From contig CP114497.1 of the NCBI GenBank assembly GCA_027186245.1, positions 1,495,501 through 1,559,500 on the forward strand: a DNA stretch of 64,000 bases, written 5' to 3'. Numbering within the stretch: the stretch's first letter is position 1; every line of letters starts with the position of its first letter. A program made the translations under genes and the position numbers. Of the stretch, positions 1 through 18,659 are shown piece after piece. The stretch comes from Coriaria nepalensis (lineage: Eukaryota > Streptophyta > Magnoliopsida > Cucurbitales > Coriariaceae). Under the pieces are notes generated by a model. That model was not told where the DNA came from. It did not search any database and worked only from the letters and a program-made list of their open reading frames with translations.

Positions 1-990
1 TGAAGTTCATCATTATGTTATATATTGTAATGAACAAAGCTTAACGTACGTCTCCTTCTTTTTTTATTTTATTTTATTTTTATTTTATAACTACATAATT
101 TAGTTGTATTATGTAATTACTATAAGCTTGATTTTCATAAGCTACAGACAAAAGAAAAATAATTCACGTGATATAAAAGACTAGAGAATGATTCAATAAT
201 TTAGGTGGGACCTATTTTTAGCAAAGTAGCTTGATTATTATTAAATATCAAAATTAACAGCTATTTGATATATTTATTTATTATTTTCCTTCAATGGCAA
301 AGGAAAATGATACAAAAATGTGTGTCTACATTATTTTTCGAAATTATTAGAAATAAATAAAATGAAAAAATCATTCCGATTCTTGATTTTGAATGATTTT
401 TGCAGAAAACACAATCGAACATGCCATAAAGATGATTTAGGATGAAGAATTGGTGCAAACGGACTTCCGATTCAAGATCTCTTTTTATCCGATGAAATAT
501 CTTTATCATTTGGTCAAAAAGTATGTTGACTTATTTCCCGACGGAAGATATGATGAATTTCTGAAGTTCCATCCTTGAAGAACAAACCACATCTTTCTTT
601 GAGATATATCAAATCATAATATAAGTTAAGTATCCGGTTGAAACTAACATTAATATTGATGTATGATTAGACATGTATCTTGAAGCTGACATATGTCTAC
701 CCGTAAATTTCTCTAAATGTAATAAAAACGAATATTTTCCTTCACACGTTGCTCTATTCATAGTCTTTCAAAGATGCCAACAAGTTGATGAGGGAAGATA
801 ATAAATATATGATTTATTTGTTTGGTATCCAGAGCATTCAATCAGTATGAATCACATGGTCCAAAAAGATATACTTTTACATATAAATAAATAAATAAAT
901 ATATATATAACCAAAGTTATCATGATCGGGTGGTCAAAAATTATTTGGAGGAAAGTGGGCAAATTATTTATTACATTTATATCGGGTAGA
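1..990. promoter_or_regulatory. AT-rich upstream region of the first beta-glucosidase
   Basis: No convincing gene is seen. Short open frames here have low-complexity or unfamiliar translations. The last 120 bases hold an ATAAATAAATAA run and a TATATATATAA stretch near 883-911, about 80-100 bases before the chosen start at 991, which fits a core promoter. This TATA stretch is why the in-frame ATG at 922 is unlikely to be the start: it would lie at or before the transcription start and would put a basic, non-hydrophobic stretch in front of the signal peptide. Confidence 0.4.
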
Positions 991-5289
<4,299 letters not shown>

Positions 5290-6289
5290 TTAGTGTTGCA
5301 TCATTAGAGCCTGCATTCCTCGGGATCCGGCTTCTGAATTAAGCCCAAAGAATCAATCATAAACGCCCAAAAAAATAAGGAAAATGTAAGAAAGGACCCA
5401 ATGAAATGGGACAGGAGACAAGTTGCATAAATGCATATGATAGAAACATGGAGGATATAATATCTCTGTGTAGTTTCTTGTGAAATTGTCAAAGTACAAG
5501 AAATGTGTTTTGTCCACCCAACCATTTACTTTTATATTATCGTTCTCATCTTATCACTCTGAAAAAAGAAGAAGAGGAGATTACCCTCTTTTTAAACGTA
5601 ATAAAATAGGTTAAAAAAATTAAAATTAAATTAAAATGAGTAAAATATAAATAAAAATTTAATGTTTTGTATCACTAATATAAATATAATTTTTTATCTA
5701 AATTTTTAATAGAATTAAAAATTTATTATAATTATAAAAAGTTTTGAATACCCATTATAATTTGTACTAAAATTTTAGAGTTTATCTTAGTTTTTTGAAA
5801 ATAAAAAAACCTTTAAAAAATTTTGAAATGGAGAAAGAAGACATAACATGGTTGGTTTCGCCGGCGAAAATGGAGAAAATAGTTAGCATCGGCGAAGTTG
5901 GTAGCGAAGTTGGCGAGAGCCGACGACATTTTTTGATTTTGTTCCTCCGATGGATGCGCGGGATCTTTGAAGCAAGGACTGAAGATGAAACTCTTAATTT
6001 ATTACATTCAAGCCTTTTAAGTTGATTAAAATTGATTAATTTTCCTCCGTCCGTTAAAACTATTAGATCTATATATTTTAAATCAATTATAAAATGAGAA
6101 GATTAGCCAATTTAGCTAAAGGGAAAATCATCCCCCAAATCGGGGACTTCCTATTCAAGATTTCGTGTTTAGCAAACAAAACAGTCTTTATCACCTGGAT
6201 AGAGTGATATATACCTACTTTTTCTTCTAATAAATACAGAAAATTTCATTAATAAATATTAAGAGTCAAGACAAAGCTGGCTATTAATC
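5290..6289. other. Spacer between the two beta-glucosidase genes
   Basis: About 1 kb holding the 3' end of the first gene and the promoter of the second. A frame at 5795-6025 has a GC-richer patch, but its translation resembles nothing I know and it has no splice context, so it is left uncalled. A TAATAAATAC stretch near 6228 is a weak TATA candidate for the downstream gene. Confidence 0.35.
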
Positions 6290-9242
<2,953 letters not shown>

Positions 9243-10231
9243 TCCAAGGAAAACTCACGTTCATGTGGTATCATTGATGAAATCCAATCCACTTGATGAG
9301 AACATGAGTTGTTACATTGAATTGTCAAAGTCAAAGAAATGTGTTTTGTCCACCGACCATTTACTTTTATATTATTGTCCCCCATGCTTTTATAAATTAT
9401 GTATTAACAATATCTTTTTTTTTTTTTTTTTTTTTGCTTTTTTCCTTCTTATCTATCACTCTTTAAAAAATAAAAAATAAATAAAAATAAATAAATAAAT
9501 AAAAAATAAAAAATAAAAAATAAAAAAAAAATAAAAAAGAGAGAGAGAGATTTGCCCTCTACGTTTGGAGCCAATCGTGAATAAATCAATCCACTATTTT
9601 TATGAGAATTTCTTATTATGATTTATGTATTTTTTCATAATTTAATAAATAAAATTATATTTTATATATCTAAATTTATTTACTATAATAAGATAATGAT
9701 TCTTGAATTATACTCACCTAAAAAATTCTCTTAATTTTATTTATAACAATAGACATCGGTGAGGCAGGGAGTCAATGCCTTCCCACGTGGCAAAGTGCCT
9801 AGTTGGTATACCGAATACATTGCCAGGGTGGAGGTCGCGTAGAAATTATGGGAAGGAGGAGCTCAAGAAGTTGGTAACAGCTCACTGGTGGAGCGGTGGA
9901 GTACGCAATCTGCGGTCAGTTTATGACTCCATTTCATACGTTTAAGACAATTTTTTTTTTCTCTTCCTCGTCGGTTTTCTCATCTAATAACGATTATGTT
10001 TAATCTCAATAATTGAACCAATTATACCCGACGCGTAATCTTTCTTTTCTTTATTAATTCTTCATTTTCAAATTAGAAAGTTGGGAGTTTCCGTCAGATT
10101 CTGTCAGTCACAACTTATTTTTTTCACTACTTTGTCTCTTTGTCCTCTCCTTCCTTTACTCTCTATTCATTGTTTTTTTCAACACATCACACTTCTTCAA
10201 CCTCTCTCTCTTTCTCTAACGATCTACAACA
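9243..10231. other. Spacer and promoter of the O-fucosyltransferase-family gene
   Basis: Begins with the 3' region of the second beta-glucosidase, then a poly-T run near 9415-9436 and low-complexity A/T and GA tracts to about 9550. A less AT-rich patch at 9750-9930 contains a CACGTG G-box near 9785. A CT-rich leader (10130-10220) precedes the next ATG. No gene is seen. Confidence 0.4.
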
Positions 10232-12395
10232 ATGGTGAAGAACAGCAACAGCACCATCAACATCCCTACAAGAATCGGACAGTCGTACATATCGGTCCCT
10301 TCACGATTTATCAACTCTCTCTCCTCTTCTTCCCTCGAATCTCTCATCGCTTCACCCAAAAAATTGTATAAGCCCTCCTCCTCTCTGCTTCGTAAGTTCT
10401 CAACTCTCCTCACTAACAGAACCCAAAAGCTGTGTCTTCTTTTCACCGCTCTCTTCCTCTTTACCATTCTCACTATCCTCAAGCTCGGCCTCTTCACACC
10501 TTCCCCGTTGACCCCATGTCCAAAATCTCATTCACAAACCTCCCTCTCCAACATCGATTCAAAATCCCATCTGGGTACTTCTCCAAACGTTAAGAGTAGT
10601 GAAAAAGATGAGACTTTTAATCAAGAGAGTGATCAGTTTTGGAAGCAACCTGATGGAATGGGGTATCAGCCATGCTTGGATTTCAGCGAAGAGTATAAAA
10701 AGGGGAGCTTGGAAATTGTAGAGGGAAGAACAAAGTATCTAATGGTTGTAGTTTCAGGTGGAATGAATCAGCAAAGGAATCAGATTGTAGATGCTGTAGT
10801 CATTGCTAGGATTCTTAAAGCTTCCCTTGTTGTTCCTATCTTTCAAGTCAATGTCATTTGGGCAGATGAAAGGTACTAAAGAAGATTTGCTTTTTTCTTT
10901 TTTTGGATTATTTCTTTATTATCTTACCTTAATGATTAAACTAAGTTCCTTGTTTTGTTTTCCATTTGGTTTGTAGTGAATTTTCTGATCTATTTGATTT
11001 GGAGCATTTTAAGAGGGTTCTAGTTAATGATGTCCATATAGTATCTTCCCTTCCATCTATGCATCTGATGACAAAACCGTACGAAGATAAACTGTTTTCA
11101 CGTAATATCTCTCCAGCTTGGATCCGGGCCCGCTACTGGAAAAGGGTATGATCCATTTCCATATATAAAGCTTCAAATTTGTCCTAGCTTTTCATAATAG
11201 ATTATAAAAATTCAACTGAACCAAATTCTGCAGATTAAGAGAGATGGTGTATTACTTCTCCGCGGCCTTGATTCTCGCCTCTCTAAAGATCTTCCTCCCG
11301 ATCTTCAAAAGCTTCGTTGCAAGGTAATAAATTGGTATGAGTTTCTAATAATCAATATACTATAATAGGGATAGGCTTCTAATAACATAAACTCTTTGTT
11401 TCTATTTTAGATTGCTTTTCATGCATTGAGGTTTGCGCCATCAATTTTACAACTAGGTAATAAGATTGCAGAGAGGATGAAAAGTAAGGGGCCTTATCTT
11501 TCTCTTCATCTAAGAATGGAGAAGGATGTATGGGTCAGAACGGGCTGTCTACCTGGTTTAGGCCCGGAATATGATGAGATGATAAACAATGAAAGGAAGC
11601 AAAGGCCCGAGCTTTTAACTGGTAGAACGAATATAAGTTACCATGATAGAAAGTTAGCTGGACTCTGCCCTTTAACTGCATTTGAGGTAGCTAGGTTACT
11701 TACGGCCCTAGAAGCTCCTAAAAATGCGAGGATTTATTGGGCCGGTGGGGCGCCTTTGGGCGGGAAAGAAGCTTTGCAACCGTTGGTTAGAGAGTTTCTG
11801 CAGTTCTACAATAAGGAAGATCTTGCTTTACCCGGTGAGCTAGAGCCGTTCAAAAAACGAGCTTCTTTTATGGCTGCTATTGATTACATAGTTTGTGAGA
11901 ATAGTGATGTATTCATGCCTTCTCATGGTGGTAATATGGGCCATGCTATTCAGGTACATCTTTTGGATCGAACTTAAAAAAATACTGTTACACTGCAGTC
12001 AATCTGAATATTCATTCTGAAGAGGAAAATTTTCTGTTGTCCAACTCAACCAAGCATCTATGAAAAAGTGTATATTTTAATTGGCTGCAGTATAAGATTG
12101 TATTATTATTTAATTTTTTCTTAGAATTAACTCGGGGTGTTTCTTCTGGTTTGGATAGGGTCACAGAGCATATGCCGGGCACAAGAAGTACATAACTCCT
12201 AATAAAAGACAGATGCTTCCTTATTTTTTGAACTCAACTTTGTCTGAAGGGGAGTTTCAGAAGATCATAAGGGAGTTGCATAAGGATTCTATAGGGCAGC
12301 CTGAGCTAAGAAAGAGCAAAACCGGAAGGGATGTGACCAAGTTCCCTATTCCTGAGTGTATGTGCAATATTTCGTATGCTCATAACTCATACTAA
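10232..12395 (+). CDS. O-fucosyltransferase family protein (GT106-like), Golgi type II membrane protein
   Basis: A member of the plant family related to GDP-fucose protein O-fucosyltransferases. Members act in the Golgi on wall glycans or glycoproteins; the acceptor here is unknown. Five exons: 10232-10872, 10977-11145, 11234-11323, 11411-11953, 12159-12395. They sum to 1,680 nt, giving 559 residues. A hydrophobic anchor lies at about residues 64-86 after a Ser-rich cytosolic stretch, followed by a luminal stem. Family blocks are GGMNQQRNQIVDAV, SLHLRMEKD (the fucosyltransferase HLR-type motif) and SHGGNMGHAIQGHRAY near the C-terminus. The start ATG follows a CT-rich leader and is the first in frame. 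All junctions have GT-AG borders. Confidence 0.9.
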
Positions 12396-13248
12396 GTCGG
12401 TTAGAATCTTGAGGAAAATCTTTGAATTAGAATTCCTTTGAAAGATGCTGGAAAGATATGCAAGGGGCAACGACAGTTCTTGAGAAGGGTCAAAAGTTAT
12501 ACGGGGGAGAAGCAGCATACCAACATCATTGTTGGTTCTTTAGAGGAATATATGCAGGGGTGATGATAGTCCTTGCATAGCGGATCTGTTTTTGTGCAGA
12601 CATGACAAGTAGTAGTATGAGATTAGAATACAAACACGAACACATGCACAGCATACCAACGTCAGTCTTTGGTTCTTTAGAGGACTATATATACCAGGGA
12701 GAGATGTCTTTTCTCTTTTTCCTTTGTTTCATTTTTGTTACTCGATTGAGTGTAATACTACACATTTGTATACATTCCACTAGAAATACATCAATTATTA
12801 AAAAAAAAAAGAAGGGAATGTAATTTTTCTTGCAATGTTGTAGTTAGGTTCTTGTATACAATACAAGATGATTTTGGATTGAGCTAAGTTTTGGATTCTG
12901 ATAAAATCGGAGGATGTTTAGAAGATGATTTTGAACAAATTGAATAATTGCATTTCATTTTGAATCCTTCGACAAAATCGAACTGATGTCAGACCCAAAA
13001 TTTCTCAAAATTTCATCAGAATCCTTATTACGCATGGAAAAATTCATCCTCTCTTTTGTGTTTGAGAAGATTTACATAGCTTCATAAGTTACAGTAGATT
13101 TAAATGGCTGCTCTGCCAATGCAAAGCTTGCTGCAAAGAAATCATGGCGTAGTTCTGTCCCCCGACTCCAAAATGAGAGACTGAAAGCCAATACTGCTCA
13201 AGTACTTGTTATTCGATTTCTGCTCATCACGCAGAATCCACAAAGCTT
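12396..13248. other. Convergent 3' spacer
   Basis: Lies between the 3' ends of the O-fucosyltransferase-family gene (plus) and UPM1 (minus). It holds their 3' untranslated regions and an A-rich tract near 12800. Two imperfect copies of a short phrase containing CATACCAACATCA/CATACCAACGTCA with GGTTCTTTAGAGGA occur at about 12518-12545 and 12651-12682. No gene is seen. Confidence 0.4.
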
Positions 13249-14811
13249 TTAAGCTTCTACCAAGCAGGAGTAGGCGGAGGAAGAGGAGGAGGTGAATTCT
13301 TTAGAAGAAAACGACCAGAACGGAGAAAGAGCAACAACTTTTCCAATAACAATAAGAGTAGGAGATAACAACTCTGCTTCCTTGATCTTATCAGCAAGAT
13401 CCTTCAATTCTGCAAAAACCTGGACGTAAAAAGTGCAAAACAAAAATCATCATAAACTTCTTCGGACATAATATATGAAAAAGGCATGGATAAGGGGGAA
13501 GAGGGAAATTTTCTTACAGTGCGTTGTTGAGGTGTGGTCCCACGTTCAACTGCAGCAGCCGGAGTATCGGGCGGTAGACCATGGTGGATCAACTTAAGGG
13601 CAAGAGAAGGTAGAGTAGATAGGCCCATATAGACCACTAAGGTAGAGTCAGGATCAGCTGCATTTTCCGCAACAAACAGAGGATCCGAGCCTCCTTTTCT
13701 GGAGTGTCCGGTTAGAAACCTAACACTATTTGCAACACCTCTATGGGTCAAAGGTATTCCTAGCTCTGCTGCTATTCCTGAAGCGGCAGTTATACCTGCA
13801 AAAGGGTAATTAGTAATTATTTTTGTAATTTCTACTTCAATAATGAAAAGGGAGGGATTAAGCAATCGGAAAGTTGGTTACCGGGAATGATCTTGACTCG
13901 AATTCCTTGCTGAGATAGGAAATCCATCTCCTCCCCGCCCCTTCCGAAAACCTTAATAAAGCAAACCCATAAAATTTCACCAAAAATAACAAGATCGTAC
14001 ATTTTAATATTCGGAAATAAATGCCAGCACACTTACCAGAGGATCTCCTCCTTTGAGTCTGACCACAGTAGCTCCAGCTTCGGCAAAACTCAGAAGTAAT
14101 TCATGAATCTCTTCCTGCCACCAAAAAAAAAAAAACTAACAATTTCACAAACCCAGTTTAAGAAATTATAGAATCCCAAACTATAACTTCATAGAAACAA
14201 TTTATTACTTTAAATTAGGCAGAAAAAATCATTTTTATTCTCCCGACGATTATTACCTGAGTTCTGCTATGGTAGCCAGCAGTTTTACCAACATAGAGAA
14301 GACTAGCTTCCGACCCGACCAAATTCAACACATCATTAGACACCAACCGATCATACAAGAGCAAATCCGCACTCTGTATCACTCTTACCGCTTTCAACGT
14401 CAAAAGCTCTGGGTCTCCCGGCCCTGTTCCCACCAAGAACACATTCCCGGCGCCACATTTTCCTCCACCACACCCACCGCTTTCACTCTCTCTTTTCTCC
14501 TTCAGTACTTGAAGCAGCTTCTTGAGCTCAGGGAGCTGGAGAGCAATGTCGTCCTGTCTTATAGCTTTGGAATCGGAAGCGAGAGAGCAAGAGGAAGGAG
14601 TAGGAGGAGTTTGCGGCCAGCTGTTTCTGAACACCCATTGATCTCTTTCGTATCTTTCGATTGAATGCTTCTCTGTGAAAGGTGAAGAAGAAGAAGAGGA
14701 ATTGCAGCGTAGAGAAGAAACGGGGACGAGTTTTGAGGAGCTGGGTTTCCTTTTTAAATTGGGGAGAGATGAATGGGAGGAAGATTGAAGCTTGAATGCT
14801 TGAGCCGCCAT
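13249..14811 (-). CDS. UPM1: Uroporphyrinogen-III C-methyltransferase, plastid (siroheme synthesis)
   Basis: SAM-dependent methylation of uroporphyrinogen III to precorrin-2, the first siroheme step; siroheme is the cofactor of nitrite and sulfite reductases. Exons in transcript order: 14811-14257, 14114-14037, 13951-13882, 13795-13518, 13419-13249. They sum to 1,152 nt, giving 383 residues. The first ~100 residues are Ser-rich and basic, as in a transit peptide. The SUMT signature [15 protein letters not shown] begins the catalytic domain; [17 protein letters not shown] and VYMGLSTLP follow as expected. The frame stays open upstream to an ATG at 15030, but that leader is CT-rich and does not look like protein. 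I chose 14811 (MAAQAFKL). The gene is head-to-head with the TBL gene. Confidence 0.93.
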
Positions 14812-16079
14812 AGCATAGAGGAGAAGACTGCGAAGAGAGTGACAGAGATTGTGCTTTGTCCACTGCCCCTTATATCTATCTGTATATGACGCGAGAGAGA
14901 AGGAGAATTGGCTAAAAGTGTTTAGTTTTGATTTGAGTTGGAATTTGGAGATGGTGAGGGGGCAGAGGACCTGGTCAACAAATGGGGTCAAAGGGGAGAG
15001 AGATAGCTTTTTGGTTTTGAAAGAGACCAACTAAATTAATTATTTTCAAAGTGTTTTTTCCGTTGCCACGTAAGATTAAACAGATCGGACCAAGAGCCAC
15101 CCTTTTGGTAGGCAAGGTTTTGTGCTGATCAGTTCTTTGAGACACAGCCCTAAATTTTGAGTTTGGACCTACATGGCCTATATGAGATAATCTGGGCCTT
15201 CATCACACGGCCCATACGTTCTAAATCTAATTAAATGATATCATATAATTAAAATTAATTATTTTTTCTAAGATAAGATTTTTTATCATAAATTATATCG
15301 AATTCTACGATCTGCGAGACTGTCCGTCATCTTCCTTAACCCGTACCTTATCAAATCCCTTTTCACTTTCATGCCGACACATCGAACTTTTAACTTTCAA
15401 CTTTTAAGGCCTCTTCAGTCATTTAACCTCGTCTCTCTCTCTCTCGCTCTCTCTCTATCTGAGCTTCTTCTGCCTCCTCCCCACTCTTCTCTGTCTCCAA
15501 ATCTCTGTATTTTCCTGCTCTGTGGATGAGGATCTGAGCTCTGATTTCTGTCCTTCCTCGTACATTCTCTCTAACCTCAATTGGCTAACTCGAGAAAATA
15601 ACCAGATACGAAAGCTATAACTGCTGCAGAAAAGGTTCTCACCTTTTCTTTTACCATTTTCTCAACATGAAGCTTTGATTATTCATTTTTGTCTACATGC
15701 TGTACAAGTTTTCTTCATCTGTCTAATTTTTTACACCATTTTTTTCGAATTTCCGACCTTCCTCGATTTTCACCTCCATCCCATTTACTGGCTCATAGTG
15801 TTATTTACTTAATTTAGAGAATGTATGCTGGAGAGAATCTGAGATAATTTAACTAAATGCCCATATCTTGATTTCAGTTTTGGATTCAAAATCACATGTG
15901 AAATTGACAGATTTGTCTGAATTCTGAAATAGATCTCTCTCTTTCTTTGTTTCACTATGTTGCAGTCATAGGATAGCCCCTTGATCTTAGTTCTTTTATG
16001 GTAAGAGCCAGAAAGTTGAAAGAAGATGGTATGAGCTAAATGAAGGATCTTTTGGCATTTCTATAGCACAAGGGGAGAA
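14812..16079. promoter_or_regulatory. Shared head-to-head promoter region (UPM1 / TBL)
   Basis: About 1.27 kb separate the divergent start codons. The right half (15,420-15,640) is a CT-rich leader, probably the 5' untranslated exon of the TBL gene. A likely untranslated-region intron runs from a donor near 15634 (AAAAG|GTTCTC) to an acceptor near 15965 (TTGCAG). No coding gene is seen. Confidence 0.45.
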
Positions 16080-17858
16080 ATGAAAGGTGGAATTAGTAGT
16101 AATTGTTCAAAGGGGAGACATATTTCCATCCTTTTGGTTGCTCTTATCTTCACCACCACACTCCTCTGGGCTTGGGAGAAAAACCCCCTTGCCACCATCT
16201 TACCTTCTGCAAAGGACATGTTCATCATGCCTTCTTCCTCGGGTTTGTTTCTCCAACCCATCTTCTCTCTCTTTCCCTTTTAGTCATTTCTAACATGTTT
16301 ATTTTAAAGGGTATCTAGTGGGTGCACCAAATCATTCTTCACTAACAGTAAATCCAAAGGAGAAAGTTGATGGAAAAGATGAACATTCAGTCATTAAAGA
16401 AGCAAATGGAAAAGGTAACAATGATTTTAAGAGTGCTGATTCCGATGCCAAGTCTACTACTCCTCGAGGGAAAGAAAGAGCTGAGAGTTCAATCTACTCT
16501 AAGCCAATGAAAGGTATAGACTACTTCAATTCTTCATACTCATTACATGTAATCAAACTTTTACTCGATCATTTATAGGTCTTATAAGATAACCCTTATC
16601 CAAATTTCTTTACTTTCTCTATAGATTGTAATTATGCAAAGGGTAGATGGGTAGAAAGTAGCAAAAGACCACTATATTCCGGATTCAGATGCAAACAGTG
16701 GTTATCAATAATGTGGGCTTGTAGGCTCACAAAACGGATGGATTTCTCTTTTGAAGGATATCAATGGCAGCCGGAAAACTGTCAAATGCCAGACTTCGAC
16801 CGATTCACATTCTTGAAAAGGTAAGTTTTTCATGAGCATTTCTGGTGCATTGGCCAAATATATATGGAGAATTTCTACGTTACCCCGGAGTAGAAGCGAC
16901 AAATCTACGTTGTATACCTTGTTTTAATTTGACTGTTTTCATGACATGGCATGATAGCTGGTTTGTTTTAATTTCATTGGATATATATATGTCAATATAA
17001 TAATCTTGATGATTCATCTATTCTAGAATGCAGAACAAAACGATAGCATTTATCGGAGATTCATTAGGCAGACAACAATTCCAATCATTAATGTGCATGA
17101 TATCGGGAGGAGAGGACAACCCAGAAGTCGAGGATGTTGGGAAAGAGTATGATCTTGTCAAAGCACCCGGAGCAATCCGTCCTGATGGGTGGGTTTATCG
17201 CTTCCCAACAACCAACTTGACTGTCTTGTACTATTGGTCAGCTAGTCTATGCGACCTAGAGCCCATTAATGCCACAGACAAAGAAACAAACATCGCAATG
17301 CATTTGGACCGTCCACCATCTTTCATGTCCCGTTTTCTCCACCGGTTCGACATTTTGGTCCTAAACACGGGCCATCATTGGAATCGTGGAAAGCTCACGG
17401 CAAATAAATGGGTCATGTATAAGGATGGGAGACCGCTCGAAGAAAATAACTACCTTGCTGACATCGGCAATGCAAAGAATTTCACGGTGTATAGTATTGT
17501 TAGATGGGTTGATTCGCAAATTTCTATACGTCCTTGGCTTAAAGCATTTTTTAGGACAATTTCTCCGAGGCATTTCTTCAATGGGGATTGGAACACGGGG
17601 GGGACTTGTGATAATACAAGTCCTATGAGTGGAGGGAGTGAGGTCGTGCAAGATGGGTCGGTTGATTCAGTTGTGGAAGATGCGGTTAAGGGGACGAGGG
17701 TGAAGATTTTGGATGTAACGGCCATTTCTCAGCTAAGGGATGAGGGTCATGTTTCGAGGTATAGCCATAGAGGTGTTTTGAATGTGAGTGATTGCTTGCA
17801 TTGGTGCTTGCCGGGTATTCCGGATGCTTGGAATGAAATCCTTCTTGCACAAGTTTAG
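16080..17858 (+). CDS. TRICHOME BIREFRINGENCE-LIKE protein (wall polysaccharide O-acetyltransferase)
   Basis: TBL proteins acetylate xylan, mannan, xyloglucan or pectin in the Golgi. The specific polysaccharide is not evident; the overall look recalls the TBL14-16/TBL19 group. Four exons: 16080-16242, 16310-16513, 16625-16820, 17027-17858. They sum to 1,395 nt, giving 464 residues. A membrane anchor lies at about residues 14-31, followed by a Lys/Asp/Ser-rich stem. The TBL domain starts at [10 protein letters not shown] (about 123). The catalytic GDS block is [10 protein letters not shown] (about 196-205) and the DXXH block is DCLHWCLPG near the C-terminus (Asp about 443, His about 446). Both are intact, so it should be an active enzyme. 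Its promoter is shared with UPM1. Confidence 0.92.
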
Positions 17859-18202
17859 TAGAGTTGCTTCCCTTTTATGATATTTTTTTCCGACATTTTT
17901 TGCCGTTGGAAAGATTAGTTGCTCTGAGGTATACGATGTTATAATTATTTGGGTGTTGTGTGTACCGTACGATAACAAATTTTACTTTTTAGTTTCTAAG
18001 GAAGAGAGTTATGTAAACTAAAGATTCTGATGAAATAGATACATGGAAATTAGACCCAGTTGACACGAAAAAAGAAGGGATGAAAGAATTACAGACAGAC
18101 GTGCAAACAGAACAAGAACATTAACCGATAGACAAACGTGAGAAATCCTTATTGTACTTGACATGTCATCTTGTGGACCGTTTGTCCGAGAACGATATGT
18201 GT
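17859..18202. other. Convergent 3' spacer
   Basis: Holds the 3' end of the TBL gene and, on the minus strand, the distal 3' region of the small gene at 18312-18503. No other feature is seen. Confidence 0.35.
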
Positions 18203-18228
18203 CCCGGCACACCAAAGTGGTGTACGGG
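18203..18228 (-). promoter_or_regulatory. Hairpin downstream of small gene A
   Basis: On the minus strand, 84-109 bases after the stop of small gene A, CCCGTACACCA pairs with TGGTGTGCCGGG around a CTT loop. This gives 11 pairs, one of them G-U, and one bulged C. The same loop and stem design recurs after small gene B. The G-U pair forms only in RNA of the minus strand, the sense strand of the gene. Function unknown. Confidence 0.5.
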
Positions 18229-18311
18229 AAACAATCTGTCCATCAGTCCAAGGTATGGCATGGTTGGTCTTAGATGACGAATTTTAGCTGAATGAATATC
18301 TTTTTGAAATC

Positions 18312-18503
18312 TCATAAGCGGGAGAGATAAGAGTTGACAGGGAAATAAGACATGACAATGGGAGCTCCTCCCGACGAGGACTTGCCTTTCAATTTCTCTT
18401 CGGAGACTGCTTTTCCTGCAGAGCTTTTTACTTCATCCGAAACCTTTGAAGATGAAGGAGATGAGGGTATGAAGCAATTGACTACAAATGATGAAAGACC
18501 CAT
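18312..18503 (-). CDS. Small protein A, 63 residues, paralogue of the gene at 20503
   Basis: A single-exon gene of unknown function. The product starts MGLSSFVVNCF, continues with a Ser/Lys-rich middle (SSSKVSDEVKSSAGKAVS), and ends with VMSYFPVNSYLSRL. A paralogue 2.2 kb away keeps the start, the middle and the end in the same frame, with differences concentrated in the linker. That pattern argues for a real protein rather than a chance frame. There is no clear signal peptide or membrane span. A TATA box sits about 130 bases upstream, and a hairpin lies in the presumed 3' untranslated region. The overlapping plus-strand frame at 18352-18546 has no such conserved counterpart and is taken as the shadow. 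I do not recognise the family and give no function. Confidence 0.7.
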   Translation of the reverse strand: MGLSSFVVNCFIPSSPSSSKVSDEVKSSAGKAVSEEKLKGKSSSGGAPIVMSYFPVNSYLSRL

Positions 18504-18630
18504 TTCTTTGCTTTCTTACAAGACAAGAAGTTGTTTCAACTATTAGTTTTTGAGTGAATTGCAGAGGAAAATGGCAGTGTGTGTCTATTTGAATTTGAGT
18601 TTGATGTGGTTTTGAAGCATTAAAGATACT

Positions 18631-18642
18631 CTTATTTTATAG
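18631..18642 (-). promoter_or_regulatory. TATA box of small gene A
   Basis: On the minus strand this reads CTATAAAATAAG, about 130 bases before the ATG of small gene A. The same CACTATAAA(A)TAAGAGTAT context is kept upstream of small gene B (20805-20816). Further upstream both share a CTTTTTGAAAAGTAAGAG-like block (18741-18760 and 20915-20935). Confidence 0.6.
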
Positions 18643-18659
18643 TGCGTGCACATGACAGA

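Noticed and set aside
5795..6025. 76-codon plus-strand frame between the beta-glucosidases
   Set aside because: Lys/Glu-rich low-complexity start, no recognisable domain, and no counterpart upstream of the first gene.
10232..17858. A possible wall-polysaccharide gene cluster (O-fucosyltransferase family plus TBL)
   Set aside because: Only two wall-related genes, separated by UPM1, with no shared regulatory motif seen; ordinary chance adjacency is more likely.
18352..18546. Plus-strand 64-codon frame opposite small gene A
   Set aside because: It is the antisense shadow of small gene A; the equivalent plus-strand frame is not maintained opposite small gene B.
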